Of a DNA stretch of 64,000 bases, positions 25,935-34,769 are shown piece after piece. Numbering within the stretch: the first letter of the stretch is position 1; each line of letters starts with the position of its first letter. Origin of the DNA: Streptomyces sp. NBC_01216 (GTDB lineage Bacteria > Actinomycetota > Actinomycetes > Streptomycetales > Streptomycetaceae); assembly GCF_035994945.1 (NCBI RefSeq), contig NZ_CP108677.1:3596001-3660000 (forward strand). The letters run 5' to 3'. The translations under genes and the position numbers were made by a program. The notes beneath the pieces are model-generated. The model saw only the letters and a program-made list of their open reading frames with translations, had not been told where the DNA came from and searched no databases.

Positions 25935-26665
25935 TGTTCGACCGCCTGACCGCTCAGGAGGGAGTCGGCCCCGGTGCGCACGGTCTGGTCGACGACCGCG
26001 CCGTCACGCAGGAAGACGACGCGGTCGGCCCAGGCGGCGAACCGCGGCTCATGGGTGACCAGGACACCTGCCGCACCGCCGTCGCAGCGGCTGCGCAGCA
26101 GGGCGAGCACGGATTCCCCGGTCTCGGAGTCGAGGGCGCCGGTCGGCTCGTCGGCCAGGACGAGGCGACGGTCGCCGACGAGGGCGCGGGCGATGGCCAC
26201 CCGCTGCTGCTGGCCCCCGGACATGTCGTCGGGGAAGCGGTCGGCGAGGTGGCCGAGCTCCATCTCCGTGAGTGCGGCGAGTGCCTCGCCACGGGCCCTG
26301 CGTGCGGAGACGCCGTCCAGCTCGCGGGGGAGGGCGATGTTCTCGACGGCGGTGAGAGCGGGGATGAGGTTGTAGTCCTGGAAGACGTAGCCGATGCTGC
26401 GTCGGCGCAGGGCCGCGAGCGTCTTGCGGCCGGCGGTGGTGATGTCGGTGTTCTCGACGATCACCCGGCCGGAGGTGGGTGTGTCGAGTCCGCCGGCGAT
26501 GGTCAGCAGAGTGGACTTGCCGGAGCCGGACGGGCCCATGACGGCGACGAGTTCACCGGCGTGGACGTCGAGGTCGATACCCCGCAGGGCGTGCACCTCG
26601 GTGGCGCCCGAGCCGTGGACACGGGTCAGGTTCTGGAGTCGCAGCACGGGCTGCTGTGCGGACAT
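25931..26665 (-). CDS. ABC transporter ATP-binding protein, MacB/LolD type
   Basis: Nucleotide-binding subunit of 244 residues for the adjoining FtsX-type permease. It has Walker A GPSGSGKST (44-52), the Q-loop in FQDYNLIPALTAVENI, the signature MSGGQQQRVAIARAL and Walker B RRLVLADEPTGALD. All are intact. The ATG at 26665 (MSAQQPVLRLQ) is preceded by GGGGGA. The frame runs on upstream, but only as Arg/Pro-rich shadow sequence. The permease start overlaps its stop by 4 bases. Confidence 0.93.
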   Translation of the reverse strand: MSAQQPVLRLQNLTRVHGSGATEVHALRGIDLDVHAGELVAVMGPSGSGKSTLLTIAGGLDTPTSGRVIVENTDITTAGRKTLAALRRRSIGYVFQDYNLIPALTAVENIALPRELDGVSARRARGEALAALTEMELGHLADRFPDDMSGGQQQRVAIARALVGDRRLVLADEPTGALDSETGESVLALLRSRCDGGAAGVLVTHEPRFAAWADRVVFLRDGAVVDQTVRTGADSLLSGQAVEQ

Positions 26666-27057
26666 GGAGAGGTCCCCCTTGGTCGTGCGTCGAGTGACGG
26701 TCGCGCGGGGTCCGGGACGGACCGGCGGCCGGTCGAGGTACGCGGTGGTCGGAGAGGTACGGAGGGGTGCCGCCGGGATCTCCCGGCGGCGGGGTCGTGC
26801 GAGGTCCGGGGCCCGCGCGGCGGCGGAGCGAGGGCGTGGCGCGCTGCCACGCGCCGCCGGACGCGGATGGCATCCGGTGCGGCACCGGGAGGCACGAAGC
26901 GGCACGGCTTGACCCGCGGCGGAGCCGCGTGCGATGGGGCCGCGTGCGATGGGGCCGTGAGTCGGATACGGAGGGACGCGGTGGGGTGGGGCGTGCGGAG
27001 GGATGCGGGGTGTCGCGGTGAGCCGGGTGCGGAGGTCCGGCGCTCGGCGGCTCGCGC
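26666..27057. other. Intergenic region upstream of the ABC exporter
   Basis: A 392-bp gap before the exporter genes and after the PadR stop. It must hold the exporter promoter, but no convincing -10/-35 pair is seen. It contains an exact 15-base tandem duplication, CCGCGTGCGATGGGG, at 26925-26939 and 26940-26954. The DNA is purine/G-rich on this strand and no gene is supported. Confidence 0.5.
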
Positions 27058-27687
27058 TCAGCGCAGCGGCGTCGGGCGGACCTTCCCGGGTGACGCCGCT
27101 CGGCTCCGCTCGGGTGGCTGGGCCTCGGCGGGTGGGCCGGCCAGGGCCGAGAGCCGGATGAGCCGGGCCTCGCAGTGATCCAGCCAGCGGGCCTCGGCCT
27201 CGGTCTGGAAGATGAGCTGTTCCAGGACGAGCAGCCAGGCCAGGTCGTCCCGCTCGTGGGACTCCCCGTTCTCGAGTGCGGAGATCGCCTGGGCCTTGAG
27301 CCGGGTGTAGTCCTGCATCGCCTTCACGGTGTGGTGGCGCTGGGACTGGATGACGCCGCGGATGTCGACCCCTGGGGCGCCCACGGCCATGGCGAGTTTG
27401 ATGGCCAGCTCGTCACGAGCCGGACTGGTCCGGTCGACCGGCTTCTCGAACCAGGTCCGCAGCTCGGTACGTCCGTCCTCGGTGATCGTGTAGAGGGCGT
27501 GCCCGGCCGGGTCCTCGCCGCTCTGCGCGACCAGTCCGTCGCGTTCGAGACGGCTGAGGGTCGTGTAGACCTGGCCCACGTTGAGCGGCCAGGTGGCTCC
27601 CGTGCGGGACTCGAACTCCGTACGGAGCTGTGAGCCGTAGCGAGGGCCGCGTTCGAGGAGGGCCAGAAGCCCGTGGCGGATCGACAT
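27058..27687 (-). CDS. PadR-family transcriptional regulator
   Basis: PadR repressor of 209 residues. The N-terminal winged helix begins SIRHGLLALLERGPRYGSQL and contains GQVYTTLSRLERDGLV and the wing HALYTITEDGR. The C-terminal part is the long helical Vir_act_alpha-type dimerisation domain with WLLVLEQLIFQTEAEARWLDH. It lies on the same strand as and directly upstream of the ABC exporter genes, the usual genetic partner of PadR. The ATG at 27687 has no Shine-Dalgarno and sits inside the palindromic promoter, so the mRNA is probably leaderless. The family normally releases DNA on binding small molecules. Confidence 0.88.
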   Translation of the reverse strand: MSIRHGLLALLERGPRYGSQLRTEFESRTGATWPLNVGQVYTTLSRLERDGLVAQSGEDPAGHALYTITEDGRTELRTWFEKPVDRTSPARDELAIKLAMAVGAPGVDIRGVIQSQRHHTVKAMQDYTRLKAQAISALENGESHERDDLAWLLVLEQLIFQTEAEARWLDHCEARLIRLSALAGPPAEAQPPERSRAASPGKVRPTPLR

Positions 27688-27723
27688 ACTCAGTATGTAT
27701 ACCGAGTATGTCGAGGAGGACAA
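27685..27723 (-). promoter_or_regulatory. PadR autoregulatory promoter and palindrome
   Basis: On the minus strand TTGTCC (27723-27718), 16 bases, then TATACA (27701-27696) make a good promoter. CATACTC (27685-27691) and GAGTATG (27704-27710) are exact inverted repeats around the -10 box and reach into the PadR start codon. A repressor bound here would block both promoter opening and the leaderless start. Confidence 0.65.
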
Positions 27724-27782
27724 GCGACCTCGGACGGAGTCTCCGGGTCCGTCTCAGGGGGGACTCGCGGCCCGCTCGGGTC

Positions 27783-28571
27783 TCAGCGACGGCGTATCCG
27801 GACTCCGAGGAATCCGATGCCGAGTCCCATCAACGCGAGCCCGGCGCCCAGCGTGAGCACGGGAATCCGCCGGTCGGAGAGGGGGGAACCCGAACCGGCG
27901 GCGATCCGCCCGGCGGCGTCCGGCGCGCCTTCGGGCGCGTCGTCCGACCCCGGGGACTCCGCCTCGGGTACCACCTCGTCCGCCTCGTCCACGCCGACGG
28001 CGGGGCCGTCGGCTGTTGCCGTTTTGGTACGTGACGGCCCGGCCGACGGGGTCGGCGCCGGGGGGAGGGCGGGCGCCGTCGCGGGCCGGCCGGGCCGCTC
28101 CCGGCCCTCGCCGGCGGGGCGCCCCGCGAGGGAGGGGGAGGGCCGGGGGCGCGGGGACGTCCCCGGACGCGCGGTGCCTTCGGTGCCGGCCGTGTCCACT
28201 GAGCCTTCGGGCCGAGCTGAGCCTTCGGGCCCCGCCTCGCCACCGTCTCCGCCGTCCCCACGGTCCCCGCCGTCCCCGGACGCGGAGGCCGGGGCGGTGT
28301 CCGGAGCGGAGCCGGGACCGGAAGGGAGCGTGGTGTCTGCCGGCGCCGACGGCTCCGCGGGCGCTGACGTGCCGCTCGGCGAGGGGTGCGCGGAAGGTCC
28401 CGGCCGTCCGGGGGGCCCGTGTCCGCGCCAGGGAGCGGGGGCGGAGGCGGAGGGGTCCGCCACGGCGGTGCCCTCCGCGCCGTGGGCGACCGGTACGCCT
28501 CCGATGGCGAGCCAGCACGCGAACGCCGGGCCGAGCGCCCGTGTCCGCGCCCTGTGGAGTCCTGGAGTCAC
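27783..28571 (-). CDS. Secreted Pro/Ser/Gly-rich membrane-anchored protein
   Basis: A 262-residue protein with an N-terminal signal sequence (LGPAFACWLAIGGVPVAHGA) ending in an AHG-A-like cleavage site. A roughly 190-residue disordered region rich in Pro, Ser, Gly and Asp/Glu follows, with GDGGDRGDGGDGG repeats. One C-terminal hydrophobic helix (VLTLGAGLALMGLGIGFLGV) is followed by RIRRR. This is the layout of a wall-spanning stalk anchored in the membrane by its C-terminus. No enzyme domain is visible and the function is unknown. The start is GTG at 28571. Amino-acid composition is extreme, but position-specific G+C still favours this frame. Confidence 0.65.
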   Translation of the reverse strand: MTPGLHRARTRALGPAFACWLAIGGVPVAHGAEGTAVADPSASAPAPWRGHGPPGRPGPSAHPSPSGTSAPAEPSAPADTTLPSGPGSAPDTAPASASGDGGDRGDGGDGGEAGPEGSARPEGSVDTAGTEGTARPGTSPRPRPSPSLAGRPAGEGRERPGRPATAPALPPAPTPSAGPSRTKTATADGPAVGVDEADEVVPEAESPGSDDAPEGAPDAAGRIAAGSGSPLSDRRIPVLTLGAGLALMGLGIGFLGVRIRRR

Positions 28572-28741
28572 GGGGATTCCGCCTCCCGTCCCGAGCAGCC
28601 GAGCTGGTCAACCGAGCCAGTCGACTCAGCGTCACATGACGGCACGCTTCCGGCATCCGGGGCGGGTGCGGAGGAAGGAACCCGGGAACGACCGGCCCCG
28701 GCGGCCTGCCCCGAGGCTCCGGGGCGGCCCGGCCGGTGCCG

Positions 28742-30373
28742 CTACTGCGCCGGGTCGCCCGTCGAGATCTCGAGGGTGAACTCGGCCTCGTCGGCCGTCG
28801 CGTCCTCACCGGCCGGCGGATACTGGCTCAGGACCGTGCCCTCGCCGTAGGTGTTCTCGTCGACCGGCGTCTGCTTCGTGATCTTCCAGCCCGCGGCCTG
28901 GATGCATGTCTTCACGGACTGGATGTTCTTGTACGTGAAGTCCGGGATCTCGAACTTCGCCGGGTCCTCGCTCGACTCCCGCGGGTCCGTGCACTTCTTC
29001 GAGGCGATGGTCTTGCTGAGGTCGGGCCCCTTGTGGTCCGGGTCGGCCGACTGGTACTGGCTGGGGTCGCCGCTCGCGTCCGCGTCCGAGTTCCTCCACA
29101 TCGACAGCGCCGTGACGGTGCCGCCGATGACGAGCAACGCCACCGCGATCGCGCCCACGAGGACCGGCGTGTTCCGCCGTCCGCCCGCCGGAGCCGGCGG
29201 GGCCGACCGCTGCGGCGGCATCGTGTACGGCCCGGGTGCGGGTGCCTGGTACATCGGGGACGGGGACGGGGACGGGGGCGGGGTCGGCGCGTGCGGCGGA
29301 TAGCCGTAGGCGGCGGACGGAGCCGGAGCCGGCGTGCCGTACGGGCCGGGCTGTGGGGTGGGGGGCTGGTAGGGCTGCTGGATCCCGGGCGTGGAGGGCG
29401 GCGGTGTCTGTCCGACCGGGGGGAAGACCGCCGAGCCCACGCCCGAACCGCTGCTGACCGGACCACCCGCGACGATCACCGGCGCGCTCGTCTGTCCGGC
29501 CGACAGGACCCGCAGGCACTCGTCCTGCATCGCCGAGGCGTTCGGGAAGCGCTCGTTCGGGTTCTTCTTGAGCGCGCGGGCGACCAGCGCGTCCATCGCC
29601 GGTGTCACGGAACGGTTGACGGAGGACGGTGCGACCGGCTCCTCCTGCACATGCGCGTACGCGATGGCCAGCGGCGAGTCGGCGTCGAACGGGAGCCGGC
29701 CGGTCAGCAGCTGGAACAGCATGACGCCGACCGAGTAGAGATCGGAGCGGGCGTCCACGCCGCGGCCGAGGGCCTGCTCGGGGGAGAGGTACTGGGGTGT
29801 GCCGACGACCATGCCGGTCTGCGTCATCGAGGTGACACCGGACTGCATGGCGCGGGCGATGCCGAAGTCCATGACCTTGACCACGCCACGCTTGGTCACC
29901 ATGACGTTGCCCGGCTTGATGTCGCGGTGGACCAGGCCCATCTCGTGGCTGGTGTCCAGGGCGGCGAGCACGTCGGCCGTCACCTTCAGCGCCTTGTCGG
30001 CCGGCATCGCGCCGTGCTGCCGCACGTCGTCGGCCAGCACCGAGCCGAGCGGCAGGCCCTCCACGTACTCCATGACGATGTACGGCATGACCGCGCCGTC
30101 GAGGGCGTCCTCACCGGTGTCGAAGACGGAGACGATGTTGGTGTGGGACAGCTTCGCGACGGCCTGCGCCTCGCGGCGGAACCGCTCGCGGAAGGACTGC
30201 TCCCGGCCGAGCTCGGTGTGCAGTGTCTTGATCGCCACCTGACGGTCGAGAGCGCTGTCGTAGGCGAGGTACACGGACGCCATGCCGCCTTCGCCGAGCA
30301 GGTCGCGAAGCTGGTACCGGCCGCCCGCGACGGAACCGCCGGCATAGCGGCCCTGTGCGCCGTCCTGGCTCAT
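28742..30373 (-). CDS. PASTA-domain Ser/Thr protein kinase (PknB type)
   Basis: Membrane receptor-like kinase of 543 residues. The cytoplasmic kinase domain has Lys49 (VAIK), HRDIKPGN (149-156) and DFG (169-171), all intact. A Pro/Tyr/Gln-rich linker (about 300-400) is followed by one membrane helix (403-425). The outer part carries one recognisable PASTA domain (about 475-543) with VLSQYPPAGE. PASTA domains bind muropeptides or lipid II, so it probably monitors cell-wall state. Most PknB proteins carry three to four PASTA units, so this one is short. It is divergent from a second kinase gene. Confidence 0.93.
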   Translation of the reverse strand: MSQDGAQGRYAGGSVAGGRYQLRDLLGEGGMASVYLAYDSALDRQVAIKTLHTELGREQSFRERFRREAQAVAKLSHTNIVSVFDTGEDALDGAVMPYIVMEYVEGLPLGSVLADDVRQHGAMPADKALKVTADVLAALDTSHEMGLVHRDIKPGNVMVTKRGVVKVMDFGIARAMQSGVTSMTQTGMVVGTPQYLSPEQALGRGVDARSDLYSVGVMLFQLLTGRLPFDADSPLAIAYAHVQEEPVAPSSVNRSVTPAMDALVARALKKNPNERFPNASAMQDECLRVLSAGQTSAPVIVAGGPVSSGSGVGSAVFPPVGQTPPPSTPGIQQPYQPPTPQPGPYGTPAPAPSAAYGYPPHAPTPPPSPSPSPMYQAPAPGPYTMPPQRSAPPAPAGGRRNTPVLVGAIAVALLVIGGTVTALSMWRNSDADASGDPSQYQSADPDHKGPDLSKTIASKKCTDPRESSEDPAKFEIPDFTYKNIQSVKTCIQAAGWKITKQTPVDENTYGEGTVLSQYPPAGEDATADEAEFTLEISTGDPAQ

Positions 30374-30663
30374 TCGTGCTTCCCCCTACACGCGCATGGC
30401 GGCGCTGTTCCGGATTTTCTCGGCCAAGTCTGCCCCAGGGCAGTGACACGTCAAGCCGGGTGCCCGATCCGTGACCCTCCGCAGCACAAGCGTCTCGGAA
30501 GCGTTACACGAGCGGCCCGGAAGGCGCGCGGGGCCCGCGGAAGGCGGGGGCGGCCGGGCCGTCCCGGACCGTGATGCCGGACGGAGCCTGTAGCGTGACC
30601 GGAAGGAAAGAGTGCCGGCGTGACGGTACGGCGAGACCCGAAGAGCGATGACGGCGAGGACTG
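30374..30663. promoter_or_regulatory. Divergent kinase promoter region
   Basis: A 290-bp gap between two divergent kinase genes. On the minus strand TTGACG (30454-30449) is followed after 17 bases by AGACTT, a partial match to a vegetative promoter. On the plus strand TAGCGT around 30595 could be a -10 box. No strong palindrome is seen. Confidence 0.35.
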
Positions 30664-32307
30664 ATGGCACCCGAATCCGAAGCAGGCGGCGGTGTGTCGG
30701 ACGCTGCGGAGTCCTGGGGCATCGGCGGTGTCGTCGGTGACGGACGCTACCGGCTGACCCATCGTCTGGGGCGCGGCGGCATGGCCGAGGTGTTCGCCGC
30801 CGAGGACGTCCGGCTCGGCCGCACGGTCGCGGTCAAGCTGCTCCGCTCCGACCTCGCCGAGGACCCGGTCTCCAAGGTGCGTTTCACGCGCGAGGCCCAG
30901 TCGGTCGCCGGACTCAACCACCACGCCATCGTCGCGGTGTACGACTCCGGCGAGGACGTCGTCGGCAGCCAGTCCGTGCCGTACATCGTGATGGAGCTGG
31001 TCGAGGGCCGCACCATCCGGGACCTGCTGGTCAGCGCCGAGGCACCCGGCCCGGAGCAGGCACTGATCATCGTCTCCGGGGTGCTGGAAGCCCTCGCGTA
31101 CTCGCACCAGCACGGCATCGTGCACCGTGACATCAAGCCGGCGAACGTCATCATCACGCACACCGGCGCGGTGAAGGTCATGGACTTCGGCATCGCCCGT
31201 GCCCTGCACAGCGGGCAGGCGACGATGACCCAGACCGGCATGGTCATGGGCACGCCGCAGTACCTGTCCCCCGAGCAGGCGCTCGGCAAGGCCGTCGACC
31301 ACCGCTCCGACCTCTACGCCACCGGCTGTCTGCTCTACGAACTGCTGGCGCTGCGGCCCCCGTTCACCGGCGAGACCCCGCTCTCGGTGGTCTACCAGCA
31401 CGTCCAGGACGCGCCCGTGCCGCCGTCCGACGTCGCCCAGGCGGCGCCGCCCGAGCTCGACGGACTGGTCATGCGCTCGCTCGCCAAGGAGCCGGACGAC
31501 CGGTTCCAGAGCGCCGAGGAGATGCGCGGCCTGATCCAGTACGGCCTGCAGATGCTCCAGCAGCAGGGCGGGCACACCGGCACGTGGAACACGGGACCGG
31601 TGGAGGTCTTCCAGGGCGGGCACACCCCGTCCGGCGGGATGGCCGCGACCGCGGCGCTCGGCCACCCGATGCACCACGACACCGCGCACAGCCCGATCCT
31701 TCCGCCGATGAACCCCGACGACGGCGGCGTCGGCGGCTACGACAGCGGTGGCTACGCGCCGGCGGGCTACGGCTCCCCGGGCGGCCGTCGCGGTCGCGGC
31801 AAGGTGGTGCTGTTCGTCGCGCTGGCGATGATCGCCATCATGGCGGGTGTCGTCTACGCGCTGGACAAGGCCGGCAACAAGGGCACCACCACCACGGACA
31901 AGCCGACCGTCAGCAACCAGCCCTCCGCGCCTGAGGATTCGCCGTCCCCTTCGGACGAGCCCTCCGAGGACGTGGAGGAACCGGACACCTCATCCGGCGG
32001 TGACCAGTACCCCTCGTACCCTCCGACCAAGCATTCCTACCGGCCGACGACACCGAGCACCCCGACGGGCTCGCCCTCGACGGACCCGGTGGACGGCGGC
32101 ACCACGGAGGGCGGTGCCGCGGACGGCGGCACGGAGGGGACGAGCGAGGGCTCGACGGAGGGCAACTCCAACACGGGCACGTCGACGGGCAACGCCAACA
32201 CGGGCACGTCGACGGGCACGGGTACGTCCAGCGGGACGTCCACGGGTACCACAGCCGGTACGACGGTGGGCTCCAACGGCGAGCCCACCGGGGGCAGTAC
32301 CCCCTGA
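30664..32307 (+). CDS. Ser/Thr protein kinase with Gly/Ser/Thr-rich extracellular tail
   Basis: A kinase of 547 residues. Catalytic residues are intact: Lys58 (VAVK), HRDIKPAN (154-161) and DFG (174-176). Residues 300-380 are a His/Gly/Met-rich linker, followed by a membrane helix at 381-400. The outer tail (401-547) has no PASTA domain. It is low complexity, first acidic Ser/Pro, then repeats such as GNANTGTSTG and GTSSGTSTGT. Such a tail may be glycosylated or span the wall. It shares activation-loop sequence (TMTQTGMV.GTPQYLSPEQALG) with the neighbouring kinase, so the pair probably arose by duplication. Confidence 0.9.
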   Translation: MAPESEAGGGVSDAAESWGIGGVVGDGRYRLTHRLGRGGMAEVFAAEDVRLGRTVAVKLLRSDLAEDPVSKVRFTREAQSVAGLNHHAIVAVYDSGEDVVGSQSVPYIVMELVEGRTIRDLLVSAEAPGPEQALIIVSGVLEALAYSHQHGIVHRDIKPANVIITHTGAVKVMDFGIARALHSGQATMTQTGMVMGTPQYLSPEQALGKAVDHRSDLYATGCLLYELLALRPPFTGETPLSVVYQHVQDAPVPPSDVAQAAPPELDGLVMRSLAKEPDDRFQSAEEMRGLIQYGLQMLQQQGGHTGTWNTGPVEVFQGGHTPSGGMAATAALGHPMHHDTAHSPILPPMNPDDGGVGGYDSGGYAPAGYGSPGGRRGRGKVVLFVALAMIAIMAGVVYALDKAGNKGTTTTDKPTVSNQPSAPEDSPSPSDEPSEDVEEPDTSSGGDQYPSYPPTKHSYRPTTPSTPTGSPSTDPVDGGTTEGGAADGGTEGTSEGSTEGNSNTGTSTGNANTGTSTGTGTSSGTSTGTTAGTTVGSNGEPTGGSTP

Positions 32308-32317
32308 CGGGCGGTCC

Positions 32318-32349
32318 GCCGCGGTGCGGTCCGGCGACCGCACCGCGGC
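32318..32349. terminator. Bidirectional terminator
   Basis: GCCGCGGTGCGGTC and GACCGCACCGCGGC form a perfect 14-bp stem with loop CGGC between the convergent kinase and APH-like genes. Confidence 0.85.
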
Positions 32350-32360
32350 GCCCTTCGCCG

Positions 32361-33377
32361 TCAGTCCGTGAACGCGTCGCGCACCGCCTCGTATTCGCGG
32401 GTCCACCACACCGCCAGGGCCGATGACGCGGGGAACAGCGGGTCGGCCCTGCGGTCGTGCAGGCGATATCGCCAGCGCAGTATCCAGAAGTCGTTGAGCC
32501 GCTCCCACCACACCCGGTGCACGGCGGCGGCCAGTTCGTCCGCGTCGGCGTCCGCCGCCCGCCGGTAGGCCCGCGCGTACGCCCGCACCTTCTCCAGTGC
32601 CAGTTCGCCCGTCGGCCGCACGAAGAAGAGAGCGGCGGCCCGGACCGCTTCCTCGGCCCGGGGCTGCACCCCGAGCCGGTCCCAGTCGACGATCGCGGCC
32701 GGCTCGGCGCCCCGGTAGAGCAGGTTCAGCGGATGGAAGTCGCCGTGCACCCAGCCGGCCGCGGCGGCGGGCGGCGGGCGGCGGTGGGTGTGCAGGGCGA
32801 GCAGGTCGCGGCGTTCGAGCAGCCGGTGCACGGCGAGTTCGTCGAAGGTCTCGCGGGGGCGGCGGGCGCGGGCGAGACGCAGCAGGTCGTCGATGAGGTG
32901 GAAGGTCTCCTCGGGGCGGGCGCTCTCGTACCGCTCGCCGGGGGCCTGTGACCCCATCACCTGGTCCAGGCAGGTGTGGACGTGTCCGAGGAGCAGGCCG
33001 AGCCGCCGGGAGCCGCCGGTGGAGAGCTGGGTGCCGTCGCGGTGGCGCCCGTCGACCCAGGGGTGCAGGGCGTAGCACCGGCCGCCGATCACCGCGACGG
33101 TACGGCCCGCGTCGTCGGCCAGCGGCGGGGCGACGGGCAGTCCCAGGGCGTGCAGCCGCTGGGTGGCGTGGTGCTGGCGGCTGATGGTCGTCCGGTCGGC
33201 GGTCGGGGCGTCCAGGTGCTGCTTGAGGAAGTAGGCGCCGCGGGTGGTGGAGACGCGGTAGCCGCGGTTGAGCAGCCCTTGGGCCACCGGTTCGCAGGAC
33301 AGGGGTTCGCCGGTGCCCCGGTAGCGGCGCAGCAGAGGGCCGAGTGGCGGAACGAGTGTTTCAGATGAGCGCGGCAC
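32361..33377 (-). CDS. Aminoglycoside phosphotransferase (APH)-family kinase
   Basis: A small-molecule kinase-fold protein of 338 residues. The catalytic loop WVHGDFHPLNLLYRG and metal-binding IVDWDRLGVQP are both present, and N-terminal strands include GAYFLKQHL with a probable ATP-binding Lys. Members of this broad family phosphorylate antibiotics, choline, homoserine or sugars. Nothing here points to a substrate, and a resistance role should not be assumed. It starts with GTG at 33377 and ends at a strong shared terminator. Confidence 0.85.
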   Translation of the reverse strand: MPRSSETLVPPLGPLLRRYRGTGEPLSCEPVAQGLLNRGYRVSTTRGAYFLKQHLDAPTADRTTISRQHHATQRLHALGLPVAPPLADDAGRTVAVIGGRCYALHPWVDGRHRDGTQLSTGGSRRLGLLLGHVHTCLDQVMGSQAPGERYESARPEETFHLIDDLLRLARARRPRETFDELAVHRLLERRDLLALHTHRRPPPAAAAGWVHGDFHPLNLLYRGAEPAAIVDWDRLGVQPRAEEAVRAAALFFVRPTGELALEKVRAYARAYRRAADADADELAAAVHRVWWERLNDFWILRWRYRLHDRRADPLFPASSALAVWWTREYEAVRDAFTD

Positions 33378-33387
33378 TCCCCAGATG

Positions 33388-33945
33388 TTAGATCACGCTG
33401 TGTGGTGCGTGTGTCGCTCCGTGGGGGCGCTCGGCCGCGGACGCGCCGGGCGCGTCCGGCATGCCGCGCGCCGGTGGGTGCCCCGACACGCGAGTCCGGT
33501 CGTCCGTCGATGCCGGCGATGTCCGCGGGGCGCGATCGAGGCCCTCGGGGGCGTGATCGAGCGTGTGCACGGTCTCGAACCGGGGCTCGACGCGCAGATA
33601 GACCGCGTCGAAGGGTTCGCCGTCCACGGCCCGGGGGCAGTGGCCGAAGGCCGTGAGCTGTTCCGTGGTCGGTTCGGCGATCTCGGCGGTGCCCGTGACC
33701 TGCACGGACCACAGGTGCCGGGCACCGGAGCCGAGGTTGTCGGCGCCGTAGGCGACGACCCCGCCGGAGCACGCCCGGTGGTAGCCGAGGCCCCGGTGCA
33801 TGCGCAGCAGGACGCCGCCGTCGACCACGATGTGCCGGGCCGGCGCCACGAACGGCATGGCGCGCATGCTCGTCGCCACCCGGCCGTACGACACCCCGGT
33901 CAGCAGCTCGATGGCGTGGATCTCCTCGGAGGACATGCCGTCCAC
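33388..33945 (-). CDS. Pyridoxamine 5'-phosphate oxidase-family protein (FMN-binding split barrel)
   Basis: About 185 residues. The first 130 form a split-barrel domain with ELLTGVSYGRVATS, MPFVAPARHIVVDGGVLLRM and HLWSVQVTGTAEI, which matches the flavin- or F420-binding PNPOx-like fold common in actinobacteria. The last 45 residues are a disordered Pro/Ala/Arg-rich tail unlike the family. The enzymatic role is unknown. A second start at 33936 (MSSEEIHAIEL) is possible. Confidence 0.78.
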   Translation of the reverse strand: MDGMSSEEIHAIELLTGVSYGRVATSMRAMPFVAPARHIVVDGGVLLRMHRGLGYHRACSGGVVAYGADNLGSGARHLWSVQVTGTAEIAEPTTEQLTAFGHCPRAVDGEPFDAVYLRVEPRFETVHTLDHAPEGLDRAPRTSPASTDDRTRVSGHPPARGMPDAPGASAAERPHGATHAPHSVI

Positions 33946-34109
33946 CCTCCGGCACCACGGCCCGACGCGGGAAGGGGCGCCCGCCCCGGCCGGCCAGGGA
34001 CGTAGGTCCCGAATCCGGGCTCCCCGTCGGGCCCGGGTCCCTTCGCGACTCCCGGGCGAGGGGTTCCCTCCGTGTGCGGGCCCGCCGAAAGCCGCCCGTC
34101 GGGGAGCGG

Positions 34110-34769
34110 TCAGCGCCGCTCGGCCTGGAGCCGCGCCACGTAGGCCGCGGCCTGGGATCGTCGTTCCATGCCCAGTTTCGACAGCAGGCTGGAGACGTAG
34201 TTCTTGATGGTCTTCTCCGCGAGGTGGAGGCGCTCGCCGATGACCCGGTTGGTCAGGCCCTCGCCGATCAGGTCCAGGATCCTGCGTTCCTGGTCCGTCA
34301 GCTTGGCGAGCCGGTCGTCACCCTTCGGATTGTTCCCGTCGCGCAGTCGCTCCAGGACTCGGGCGGTCGCCACCGGGTCGAGCAGTGACCTTCCGGCCGC
34401 GACGTCGCGGACCGCCGAGAGCAGTTCGTTCCCCCGGATGGCCTTGAGGACGTATCCCGACGCTCCGGCCATGATCGCGTCGAAGAGCGCTTCGTCGTCG
34501 GCGTACGAGGTGAGCATCAGGCATCCGATGTCGTCGTTCTGCGAACGGACCTCGCGGCAGACCTCGACCCCGCTGCCGTCGGGCAGCCGGACGTCGAGAA
34601 CGGCCACATCGGGACGCGTCGCCGGGATCCTGACCAGCGCTTCTGCCGCTGTGCCGGCCTCTCCGACCACCTCGATGTCGTCCTCCACGGACAGCAGCTC
34701 GTGGACGCCGCGCCGGACGACTTCATGGTCGTCGAGCAGAAATACCCGGATTTTTCCCTCTTCGTGCAC
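34110..34769 (-). CDS. NarL/DevR-type response regulator
   Basis: Two-domain response regulator of about 219 residues. The receiver domain has Asp13-Asp14, phospho-acceptor Asp59 ([11 protein letters not shown]), a Thr/Ser in MLTSYADDE and the conserved Lys in GYVLKAIRG. The LuxR-type HTH has [21 protein letters not shown] and [16 protein letters not shown], closest in style to DevR/DosR. No histidine kinase gene is adjacent, so it is an orphan in this window. In S. coelicolor the regulator at this place is known as an orphan that affects antibiotic production (from memory). The GTG at 34769 opens [14 protein letters not shown]. Confidence 0.9.
   Translation of the reverse strand: MHEEGKIRVFLLDDHEVVRRGVHELLSVEDDIEVVGEAGTAAEALVRIPATRPDVAVLDVRLPDGSGVEVCREVRSQNDDIGCLMLTSYADDEALFDAIMAGASGYVLKAIRGNELLSAVRDVAAGRSLLDPVATARVLERLRDGNNPKGDDRLAKLTDQERRILDLIGEGLTNRVIGERLHLAEKTIKNYVSSLLSKLGMERRSQAAAYVARLQAERR

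Noticed and set aside
26925..26954. Tandem 15-base duplication considered as iteron or operator pair
   Set aside because: Only two copies, no palindrome, in G-rich intergenic DNA; slippage is the simplest explanation.
32160..32285. Short repeats of the type GGCACGTCGACGGGC considered as CRISPR or minisatellite
   Set aside because: They are codon-level repeats encoding the Thr/Ser/Gly tail of the kinase, uneven in spacing and without unique spacers.
32361..33377. APH-family gene as antibiotic resistance gene
   Set aside because: The motifs show only the kinase fold; there is no resistance-type neighbour or substrate signature.
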